This document shows, one piece after another, positions 16,348 to 23,511 of a stretch of 32,225 nucleotides of DNA. The notes under the pieces are model-generated. The model saw nothing but the letters and a program-made list of their open reading frames with translations. It was not told the DNA's origin and did no database searches. Every line of letters starts with the position of its first letter. Position 1 is the stretch's first letter. Source of the stretch: Spirochaetales bacterium (lineage in GTDB: Bacteria > Spirochaetota > Spirochaetia > Sphaerochaetales > Sphaerochaetaceae); the NCBI GenBank assembly GCA_028723145.1, contig JAQYFM010000280.1:1-32225 (forward strand). The letters run 5' to 3'. Made by a program: the position numbers and the translations under genes.

Positions 16348-17496
16348 ATGAAGAATAAAAAATTATATTTTACATGTGCTCTCTTGATGATTTTACTTGG
16401 AACAAGTGATGCACTTAGAGGAATTTTCTCTCCGTTATTTTTAACAGAGTTTGGGCTATCAATGTCCCAAATAAGTATTATTGTATCAGCAAGCTATTTA
16501 GGTAACTTAGTTTGTTTACTATTTGGTGGGGTTATCCTAGATAAGGTTGGTAGTAAAAAAGCAATGGTAGGCTTTGTCATTTTATTAATGGCATCTGAGC
16601 TTTTGCTACTTTTAGGTGCAAAATATGCATTTTTATTATTAGGTTTCTTCTTCTCTTTAGGTCTATCAACACTTTTAAATACTACTATGATTTTCCTCTC
16701 AAGAGAGTTTAGTTTAAAAAATCCATTATTTTACTTAAATATACTCTTCTTCTTACAAGGAATTGGAACTTCATTAAGCCAACTAGTATTAACAAAATTC
16801 TCATCTTCAATAGCAGTATGGAATGGAGTTATTATCTCTCTTGCCGTTTTATTAATACCTATTGCTTTTATTCTATTTACCTCAAAGTTTTCAGATGAAA
16901 AGAAAGCTGATAGCAACCTTAATGAAATTAAAAAGGGAAGAGTAAATAAATTAGCAATAGCACTATTAGCTTTAGCTTTAGCTTTTTACTTAATTGCAGA
17001 GCATGGAGTAACTAACTACATAGTATTGTATGGAACACAGCATTTAGCCCTTGATGCAGGTAAAGTAGGTGTAATGCTATCACTATTTTCCTTTGGTATT
17101 TTAAGTGGTAGATTAATTTTAGCTACCGTTAGTGATAAAATCGGTGGGGCAAAGATGGTATTTATCTGCTTATTAAGTGCCTCAATTGGATATTCAATTG
17201 TCTTTGCTTTTAACTCACTACCTTTACTATTCTTATGTGGCTTTGCAGTTTCAATTGTATACCCAACACTAACAGACCTTTCAAAGAGCTTTGTGCCTAG
17301 CTATATGAGTGCAAGAGCTACTACAATTGTAGTCTCTCTTGCCTCAATTTTAGATATTGGATTTAACTTTGTGTTTGGCTCTGTAATAGAAGCAATTGGC
17401 TATTCAAAGTCAATGGCAATTCTTCCATTAGCACTTTTTATCTCAACAGCAATTATGTTGTCGCTTCTGTTTGTTGGACAGAGAAAGTCTTCCTGA
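16348..17496 (+). CDS. Major facilitator superfamily transporter
   Basis: This is a 382-residue, 12-helix membrane protein. Helix 1 follows a short basic start (MKNKKLYFTCALLMILLG). The loop between helices 2 and 3, GGVILDKVGSKKAMV (about 60-74), matches the MFS signature. A central polar loop (SDEKKADSNLNEIKKGRVNK, about 181-200) separates the halves, and TVSDKIGGAKMV is the second-half equivalent. The substrate cannot be read. Because it follows GH38 by one base it probably moves a product or a related sugar of this pathway. Its last 44 bases overlap the convergent AraC-isomerase gene. Confidence 0.85.
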   Translation: MKNKKLYFTCALLMILLGTSDALRGIFSPLFLTEFGLSMSQISIIVSASYLGNLVCLLFGGVILDKVGSKKAMVGFVILLMASELLLLLGAKYAFLLLGFFFSLGLSTLLNTTMIFLSREFSLKNPLFYLNILFFLQGIGTSLSQLVLTKFSSSIAVWNGVIISLAVLLIPIAFILFTSKFSDEKKADSNLNEIKKGRVNKLAIALLALALAFYLIAEHGVTNYIVLYGTQHLALDAGKVGVMLSLFSFGILSGRLILATVSDKIGGAKMVFICLLSASIGYSIVFAFNSLPLLFLCGFAVSIVYPTLTDLSKSFVPSYMSARATTIVVSLASILDIGFNFVFGSVIEAIGYSKSMAILPLALFISTAIMLSLLFVGQRKSS

Positions 17497-19261
17497 TAAA
17501 AGCTAAATCATCTTTTAGAGAATCAATAGGGAGTTCTTCTCGGATCAAAGGAATGTTTACAGTCAATACTCTAGCAATATGAGGATAGATTTTAGCCATT
17601 ACGCCAGTTCCAAGAGGAACTCTTTCTCCTTCAATAATATCTTTAACATGCATTGCCATAAACTTCTTTTCAAAAAGACCTATTACCTCTTCAAAGAAGC
17701 TAAATGTATTATTTGATAAATCATCCTTTAATAGATTAACTGGATCAAAAATAAGCCTTAAATACTCATCATTATTTAATCTTTCAAGAAGCCTTGAAAC
17801 CATCTCTGGAGTATTAATTGTGTGCCTAATTACTGGCTCAATTGCGATAGGTACATCATACTTTCTTGCAATAGGTAAGAGGTGTTCTAGAGCTTCAACA
17901 ACTCTTTCAAATTGTATCTCTCTATTTTCATCACTGCAGTCACTAGTTTCTGTAGCAACACACTTAGCTCCAAGCTCTTTAGCAATTCGAAGCGCTACCT
18001 CAAATTCAGCAATTTGGTTATTCCACTTACTATCATTTAAGGAAGCTATATCGATATAGCAACCAAGAACTGAGATATCTAACCCTTGGTCTTTGATATC
18101 TTCAATATCATCGTAAGTTACCTCTAAATAAGAACGCATGTAAGGAAAACTTTTGTGGATTGCAAGCTGAATAGTTTCTGCGTTGTACTCTTGTAGTTTT
18201 GCTTTTAAATTCATTGGAATTGTTGACCCAAAGTCATGGGCTCTAACACCAACCTTCATAGACCCTCCATTTTTTGTTTTTTGTAGACCTTTAATATATA
18301 AGCGAGGAGGAAATTCTGCAGGAGCAACCTCTTCCTTCTCTGGATTTATCATACCCATTATTAAATTTTTTTTCACAGTATGGCTCTTTCTATAATCACT
18401 TGGGCTAATACCACAAAACTTATGGAAAACTCTATTAAATTGGCTTGTACTCGTAAAACCACATTTTTCAATTATTTCAGAAACAGTATCATCAGAATAA
18501 GCAAGCATTTGAAGTGCATTTCGTATTCTTACAGTTTGTACATAGTTAACAAAATTAATACCTGTAATATCCTTAAAGATATGGGATAGATAAAATGGAC
18601 TAATTGCATGGGTTTCTGCAACAGATTCTAGTGATACATCCTCACTATAATGATGATTTATATAGTCCATTACATAGTAAATCTTTTGTGAATTAGATTC
18701 TATTACCTTATTTTGGTCATAACAGTTTTGATTAATATTTTTATAAATTAACCACAAAAACTCGATAAATGCTGCATAATATGCAACCTGCCAGCGATCT
18801 TGTTTTTGTTTTCCAATTTGGAAGATTTCATTTATTTTACTTACAATTTCAGTTCGAATATTAACAGGAAATCTTATTATTGGTTGCTTTAAAGAAAAGA
18901 TTCCTAGAATTTTATTTAAATCATGCTCTAATCCTGGAATGCCAGCACCAAGATTAAAGTTAATAATTATTCGTTTTTGAGGTAAATTGACCTTAGGATA
19001 TACACTTTTATGGAGTAATCCTGGTTTAAGAAAAACCATATCATAAGCAATTAATTGATTAAATTCCCCATCAACTAGATGAGCTGTTGAGTCCTCTAAT
19101 GGGATAAATATTTCATAAAAGTTATGAAAGTGTTGTATGTTCATATTTACTGGATATGAACGTATATCATAATCAAAATAAATAAATAGAGGATCTATAT
19201 CTCTATTGAACTTAATTTTGAAACCTGGTTTGAAAAATAGAGAATTACTAGCACTATCCAT
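17453..19261 (-). CDS. AraC-type regulator fused to a TIM-barrel sugar isomerase/epimerase
   Basis: This is one uninterrupted frame of 602 residues. About 1-170 is a cupin-like effector domain. About 190-294 is an AraC/XylS double helix-turn-helix, with SLESVAETHAISPFYLSHIF and then GFTSTSQFNRVFHKFCGISP. A linker of about 40 residues follows. From Met335 onward (MKVGVRAHDFGS) there is a full 268-residue xylose-isomerase-like TIM barrel with metal-site segments AIEPVIRH, LIFDPVNLL and MHVKD. The last usual ligand segment reads LGTGV rather than LGEG. A TTG at 19333 would add 24 residues but has no ribosome site, so I chose the ATG at 19261. The barrel has its own GGAGGG and ATG inside the gene. 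Likely role: sensing and control of the flanking sugar genes, with an attached or separately translated isomerase. Confidence 0.85.
   Translation of the reverse strand: MDSASNSLFFKPGFKIKFNRDIDPLFIYFDYDIRSYPVNMNIQHFHNFYEIFIPLEDSTAHLVDGEFNQLIAYDMVFLKPGLLHKSVYPKVNLPQKRIIINFNLGAGIPGLEHDLNKILGIFSLKQPIIRFPVNIRTEIVSKINEIFQIGKQKQDRWQVAYYAAFIEFLWLIYKNINQNCYDQNKVIESNSQKIYYVMDYINHHYSEDVSLESVAETHAISPFYLSHIFKDITGINFVNYVQTVRIRNALQMLAYSDDTVSEIIEKCGFTSTSQFNRVFHKFCGISPSDYRKSHTVKKNLIMGMINPEKEEVAPAEFPPRLYIKGLQKTKNGGSMKVGVRAHDFGSTIPMNLKAKLQEYNAETIQLAIHKSFPYMRSYLEVTYDDIEDIKDQGLDISVLGCYIDIASLNDSKWNNQIAEFEVALRIAKELGAKCVATETSDCSDENREIQFERVVEALEHLLPIARKYDVPIAIEPVIRHTINTPEMVSRLLERLNNDEYLRLIFDPVNLLKDDLSNNTFSFFEEVIGLFEKKFMAMHVKDIIEGERVPLGTGVMAKIYPHIARVLTVNIPLIREELPIDSLKDDLAFIRKTFSVQQTEATT
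18257..18268 (-). promoter_or_regulatory. Internal ribosome-binding site and ATG inside the AraC-isomerase fusion
   Basis: On the minus strand, GGAGGG (18268-18263) lies four bases (counted from GGAGG) before an in-frame ATG (18259-18257). This ATG begins exactly where homology to the isomerase barrel starts (MKVGVRAHDFG). Translation from here would give a free 268-residue isomerase. Either the fusion arose by loss of a stop between two genes, or both products are made. Confidence 0.55.
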
Positions 19262-19472
19262 ACTATAGTGGTATATGGTTTTAGCAATAAATGCAACATT
19301 TTTCTTTATTTTTAGCAATAAAAAAGATGACAAAAATTATTTTTTATTGTTCTGATATCTGGTGATAAACGCTAAATAATCTAAACTAATTAGATTCTTT
19401 TATAAAACAAATTCTTAAAATGTGTAAATAAAATTTCGTAGGCTAAAACTAGTGTTGTTTACTATAATTTTT
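19262..19472. promoter_or_regulatory. AraC-fusion promoter side of the divergent control region
   Basis: On the minus strand, GTTGCA (19297-19292), 16 bp, TATACC (19275-19270) form a possible promoter ending eight bases before the ATG at 19261. A degenerate copy of the shared box, TAGCAATAAATGCA (19282-19295, 12 of 14 matches), overlaps this -35 and spacer, a position suited to autorepression. The rest of the stretch to 19472 is AT-rich and shows no gene. Confidence 0.4.
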
Positions 19473-19545
19473 TCGCAAAAAATGCAATACAAAGAGTTAT
19501 TGTTAGCAAGAATAAAGATGAATTTTTCACTAGTGGATATATACT
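19473..19545 (+). promoter_or_regulatory. Regulated promoter of the large unknown gene: same box and spacing
   Basis: TCGCAAAAAATGCA (19473-19486), a gap of 53 bp and TATACT (19540-19545) reproduce the sugar-operon promoter at 9013-9085 exactly in box, gap length and -10. The 53-bp spacers themselves are not alike. Again no -35 hexamer is present. Transcription would start near 19552, just before the GGAGG at 19556-19560. Confidence 0.65.
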
Positions 19546-19565
19546 GAGTTCGACTGGAGGTAATG

Positions 19566-22079
19566 ATGAATTATCAGAAATTCTCACTTGATCATGGTTA
19601 TATAACAAGATGGCTTGTTTCTGAGGTTAGAAAGCAGGAAGTACATTCCGCTCCTGTTACAATTGACCAAGAACAAAATGTTTGGATTGGTTCTGTTGCA
19701 GCTGCTGAACATGTTAATCCAATTAGAACAGCATTTTTAGAAGATATTAAGAAAAATGGAATAGCTGATCCAGATTTTGAAGATTTCCAACCAGGTGGAA
19801 AGGTAAAGCTTCTCGGTACAACTTTAGGTTTATCTTATAGAGTACCTTTTGGTGATCCTGTTATCGGAAACTCATTTTTCTATTCAACACCACTTTGGAT
19901 AGCTCTTACTGCTGGAACAATTATTTCTTCACCTGACGATAGATGTGTAAAGGTTTTATGTTCTGTTAAAGGTGGTATGTCTCTATATGTAAATGGCAAA
20001 GAGCAGATTTCATTCCGCCCATATGAGAGAAATAATCAAGTTGATAAAGTATTTACTCTTAACCTCAAAAAAGGTGAAAACATTCTTCATGCAGTAATTG
20101 ATGAATTTGCAGAAAGAGATACTGAATGTACTATTGCATTAAGAATTGTAGAAGGTGAAGAGGGCTTAACTCAAATCCTTCCAATGGGTGATAGAGATAC
20201 TGCTTTAATTGATAAAGTTGAGGAAGCAATTAGAACTCTTAGCTTCGAGAAAAATAATTTTACTGAAGGTGATGTAAAAATCTATTGTGCTAATCCTTAT
20301 ACAGATAAGCCTTTTAAAGTTCATTTAAAGGGAGCAACTGAAGAAAATACTTTCTTACAGCTCTACCACGAATGTGATGCAGTTTTTGAAGCAGGAAAGA
20401 ATGAAGCAAATCTTGGACCTGTAGAATCATTCCCTGTTGGTTTTTTAAGATTTAATGTAACAGTTGAAGTTGAAAACTTAGTAATTCACACAATTAGAAC
20501 ATTTGAAAACTTCCCTTATTCTTTCTGTGATAAAGCTGCAAATAGTGTTAAGGAGAGAAAAAACCAAGCTTGGGAGTATCTTGCAAAGTATGGTGAGCAA
20601 AACGCAAATAGAGCAATGGCTCTCTTATTCACTAGAGGAGACAAAAAAGAAATCGATACTATCCTTCGTAGACAAATTGATTTTATCAATAAGAGAAGTG
20701 ACTGTTCAGACTTCTATCTCTCATATTTCCCATTCATGATTAGAAACTTCTCAGACTCTGGATTAATCAGTGAAGAAGTACTTCAAATGATGAAGGATTG
20801 TATTATCAACTTCCGTTACTGGCACGATGAACCAGGTGATGATGCAATGTGGTTCTATAGTGAAAACCATGCATTAATGTTCCATGTTTGTCAGTTAATT
20901 GCTGGTGAGTTATATCCTAATGCAATTTTTACAAATAGTGGTATGACAGGTATCCAGATGCAGGAAAAAGCTCTTGGAATGCTTAAGCCTTGGTTCGAGA
21001 CATTCTTCAAGTGTGGTTTCACAGAGTGGAATAGCCCTCCATATCTTCCAATTGATGCACTTGGCTTTGCATCTTTATATGCACAGACTCAAAATGAAGA
21101 GATGAAGGAGAATGCTAGAAAAGCACTTGATTACATCTTTAAGCTCTTAGCAATTACTTCATTTGATGGTGTATTTAGTACAACAAGTGGAAGAACATAT
21201 CTTAAGGAATTATTTGGTAACCACAGTAACTGTCCTTCATTTATCAACTGGATCGGTTATGGAATTGGTAACCAGAGCCATGCAGGTAAGGGTGTTGTAC
21301 CATTCTGTTTTAGTGATTACGAACCAAAAGAAGAAAACCTTGCACTTCATAAAGTAGAAGAGGGTAAAGCACTTTCTTGGAAGAGTACTCATGGCTACAA
21401 TGGTTATGCTGATATTACAGTTTATAAGACTTCTTCATACCTCCTTTCTGCTGCAAATGATTTTGAAGCAGGTAGAAGAGGCTTCCAAGAGGATGTTGTC
21501 CATGCGGTATTTAGTGCTGATGAGCATGTATTTATTAACCATCCTGGTGAATTTGCTCTCTTTGGACATGCAAGACCATCATACTGGGCTGGAAGTGGTA
21601 CTTTACCAAGAGTAAATCAATACAAAGGTTTTTGCTCAACATTTTATAAGCTTGATGAAAAACATCCTGTTGATTTCACTCATGCTTACTTCCCTGTTAA
21701 GGAGTTTAAGAAAGTATTAGCTAGAGGAAATTGGTATTTCGCTGAGTCAAAGAAGGGTGGTTTAATTGCTATCTATTCTTCAAACGGCATGACATTAACA
21801 ACTGATGGTCCTAATAGCGATAGAGAACTCTTAAGTAACGGTAGATCATGCTTATGGCTCATGAGATGTTCTTCTCTTTATAAGGAAGGTTCATTAGAAG
21901 CATTTGCTGATAAGATTTCAAAGCTTGAAGTAGCTATAAATGATGATGAATGGACCTTTAATGATCCTGAGTATGGCGTTCTTACTGGTGGATTTAAGAA
22001 AACATTATCTGTTAATGGGGTCGCTGAAGTTTATAAAGGTTATGACCCTGTAGGTGAATGCACATTCATTTGTGAATGA
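19566..22079 (+). CDS. Large cytoplasmic protein of unknown function, possible (alpha/alpha)-toroid carbohydrate enzyme
   Basis: I do not recognise a characterised family with confidence. The 837 residues have no signal peptide or membrane segment. About 1-210 includes a beta-rich part with a CBM-like stretch (SLYVNGKEQISFRPYERN). About 330-570 is helical with a conserved-looking, aromatic- and acid-rich run, INFRYWHDEPGDDAMWFYSE followed by NHALMFHVCQLIAGELYP. Then come FTEWNSPPYLPIDALGFASL and a late all-beta part from about 600 with FEAGRRGFQEDVVHAVFSAD. This plan (beta domain, helical toroid, beta domain) resembles glycoside hydrolases or lyases of the (alpha/alpha) type. GGAGG lies five bases before ATG 19566; an ATG at 19563 is too close to it. 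It shares promoter architecture with the sugar operon. Confidence 0.8.
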   Translation: MNYQKFSLDHGYITRWLVSEVRKQEVHSAPVTIDQEQNVWIGSVAAAEHVNPIRTAFLEDIKKNGIADPDFEDFQPGGKVKLLGTTLGLSYRVPFGDPVIGNSFFYSTPLWIALTAGTIISSPDDRCVKVLCSVKGGMSLYVNGKEQISFRPYERNNQVDKVFTLNLKKGENILHAVIDEFAERDTECTIALRIVEGEEGLTQILPMGDRDTALIDKVEEAIRTLSFEKNNFTEGDVKIYCANPYTDKPFKVHLKGATEENTFLQLYHECDAVFEAGKNEANLGPVESFPVGFLRFNVTVEVENLVIHTIRTFENFPYSFCDKAANSVKERKNQAWEYLAKYGEQNANRAMALLFTRGDKKEIDTILRRQIDFINKRSDCSDFYLSYFPFMIRNFSDSGLISEEVLQMMKDCIINFRYWHDEPGDDAMWFYSENHALMFHVCQLIAGELYPNAIFTNSGMTGIQMQEKALGMLKPWFETFFKCGFTEWNSPPYLPIDALGFASLYAQTQNEEMKENARKALDYIFKLLAITSFDGVFSTTSGRTYLKELFGNHSNCPSFINWIGYGIGNQSHAGKGVVPFCFSDYEPKEENLALHKVEEGKALSWKSTHGYNGYADITVYKTSSYLLSAANDFEAGRRGFQEDVVHAVFSADEHVFINHPGEFALFGHARPSYWAGSGTLPRVNQYKGFCSTFYKLDEKHPVDFTHAYFPVKEFKKVLARGNWYFAESKKGGLIAIYSSNGMTLTTDGPNSDRELLSNGRSCLWLMRCSSLYKEGSLEAFADKISKLEVAINDDEWTFNDPEYGVLTGGFKKTLSVNGVAEVYKGYDPVGECTFICE

Positions 22080-22100
22080 TTAATATAGATTATTAAATTA

Positions 22101-22133
22101 AAGCTGGTACCTTTGTTTGGGTATCAGCTTTTT
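22101..22133. terminator. Bidirectional-looking intrinsic terminator
   Basis: AAGCTGGTACC (22101-22111) pairs with GGTATCAGCTT (22120-22130) with one mismatch, followed by TTT on the plus strand. AT-rich sequence on the other side could serve the convergent minus-strand genes. It lies between the large unknown gene and the FAD-subunit gene, whose 3' ends face each other. Confidence 0.7.
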
Positions 22134-22140
22134 ATATCAA

Positions 22141-23031
22141 TTACATTGAAAGACTCTTTTGATTTAACTCATCAATCATATTAAGTAGCATGCCTTTAAG
22201 CCTTACCTCTTGTAGCTGGCTAATTTCTCCAAGGTTATCTTTAATATATGTAATAATATATGAAAAGAAGGATGAAATGTGACCTTCATCACAAGGAAAT
22301 TGAAGAGAAGAGAAAATATTATCAATATCACGGCTCTGACAAAAACCTTTGTTAGGAAGTGTTATTATCAATTTACCTAATGAAATATTACTCTGCTCCA
22401 TCTTAGCTACAGCTGCAAGACTTACAGATGTATTTGATTCACTTAAAGGAGATCCTACACAATTAAAATATTGATAATCAAATTGTTGAATAGGAATTCT
22501 TATTCTTGATACTAGAGCATTTGGGGGTAGAGCAAGAGAACCATTTTTATCGTAGATTCTTGATATAGAAAACCACTTTGAGTGCATTCTCTTTTTTAGG
22601 TATCTTACCTCAACATTTGCATCAAGTAACATGAGTGTAGATGCAATAGGAGTTCTAAAAGAAGGTGTACAAAGACAGCCTCCGATAGTAATTCGGTTTC
22701 TAATTAACTTAGTTGCAGTACTATCTAGAGTGTTAATTAAAATCTTAGGAAGAAGTAGTGCTCCAACTGATTGAATTTTACTAAGAGATACCATACTTCC
22801 AAACTCAGCAAATCTATCATTGCGTTGGAAATGCTTTAACTCTTCTATTTTTTGAAGGGAGATAATTTCTACATTTGCAGAAGCAGAAGGATAGAAATTA
22901 GGTTGGCTCATTATATATGTACCACCCGCCCAAAGGAAAGTAATATTGTCTTTGTAGCTAATAATTGTATTTGTATATTCTGCAAGATTTTGTGGCTCAT
23001 GGACATTTGGACTTCTAAGCTCTGCGTACAT
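22141..23031 (-). CDS. FAD-binding subunit of a molybdenum hydroxylase (xanthine dehydrogenase-like)
   Basis: This 296-residue protein resembles the CoxM/XdhB flavin subunit that passes electrons from the 2Fe-2S subunit to acceptor. Visible are the FAD-contact segment FLWAGGTYIM (about 33-42, the AGGTD-type loop), then the second contact IRNRITIGGCLCTPSF (about 109-124, the RN-x-x-T-I-G-G-N motif with Cys for Asn), and a C-terminal domain typical of CO-dehydrogenase flavoproteins. AGGAG sits eight bases before the ATG, which overlaps the 2Fe-2S gene by 17 bases. It is last in the set large-2Fe2S-FAD. The substrate cannot be assigned. Confidence 0.8.
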   Translation of the reverse strand: MYAELRSPNVHEPQNLAEYTNTIISYKDNITFLWAGGTYIMSQPNFYPSASANVEIISLQKIEELKHFQRNDRFAEFGSMVSLSKIQSVGALLLPKILINTLDSTATKLIRNRITIGGCLCTPSFRTPIASTLMLLDANVEVRYLKKRMHSKWFSISRIYDKNGSLALPPNALVSRIRIPIQQFDYQYFNCVGSPLSESNTSVSLAAVAKMEQSNISLGKLIITLPNKGFCQSRDIDNIFSSLQFPCDEGHISSFFSYIITYIKDNLGEISQLQEVRLKGMLLNMIDELNQKSLSM

Positions 23032-23509
23032 TTCTCTTTCTCCTGATCACAAGTGCTGCATTTACTATTGCAAGAAAACCTGTTGGGTCTATGCAGTGGC
23101 ATTTTATTAATGAACTTTCTTGTAATACCTCTTGGGTATTGATCGGAAAGTCATTATTTTCATAACGTCTTAAGATATCCTCTATTAGTAGTGTTTGAGA
23201 TGCATAACAATTTTTACAAGGTGAAATACCTGTATTAAAGTATGCTCTTTCAATATCACGGTAGTCACGAGATTTTGAGAAGGAATCGAATGTAATAATA
23301 CTACTATCTTTGAGTGCGAATGCTGGAATTAAGCATGAAAGTACTGCTTTACCATTAAAGAGTACCATACACTTTCCACAATGTTTTCCATTACAGTGGG
23401 TTTTTACAGAGGAGATATCTACACTTTCCATTAATATTAATGAAAGAGGTTTAGTTGAGTTCACTGTAAGTGATAAATCTTTGCCATCAACATTGAATTC
23501 AATTCTCAT
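23015..23509 (-). CDS. 2Fe-2S subunit of a molybdenum hydroxylase (CoxS/XdhC-like)
   Basis: This 164-residue protein is the normal size for the small iron-sulfur subunit. The N-terminal plant-ferredoxin-type cluster motif is complete: CNGKHCGKC, then eleven residues and Cys (C-x4-C-x2-C-x11-C). The C-terminal four-helix domain keeps the second cluster pairs, CKNC and KCHC. All eight cysteines are therefore present and both clusters should form. A GAGGAA site precedes the ATG and only two bases separate it from the large-subunit stop. Because the small subunit is intact, the complex is probably functional in electron transfer. Confidence 0.88.
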   Translation of the reverse strand: MRIEFNVDGKDLSLTVNSTKPLSLILMESVDISSVKTHCNGKHCGKCMVLFNGKAVLSCLIPAFALKDSSIITFDSFSKSRDYRDIERAYFNTGISPCKNCYASQTLLIEDILRRYENNDFPINTQEVLQESSLIKCHCIDPTGFLAIVNAALVIRRKRNVRRA

Positions 23510-23511
23510 CT

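Noticed and set aside
19262-19333. A TTG start for the AraC fusion adding 24 residues
   Set aside because: No ribosome site precedes it, the added residues (SSFLLLKIKKNVAFIAK) do not fit the cupin domain, and the stretch contains promoter- and box-like sequence.
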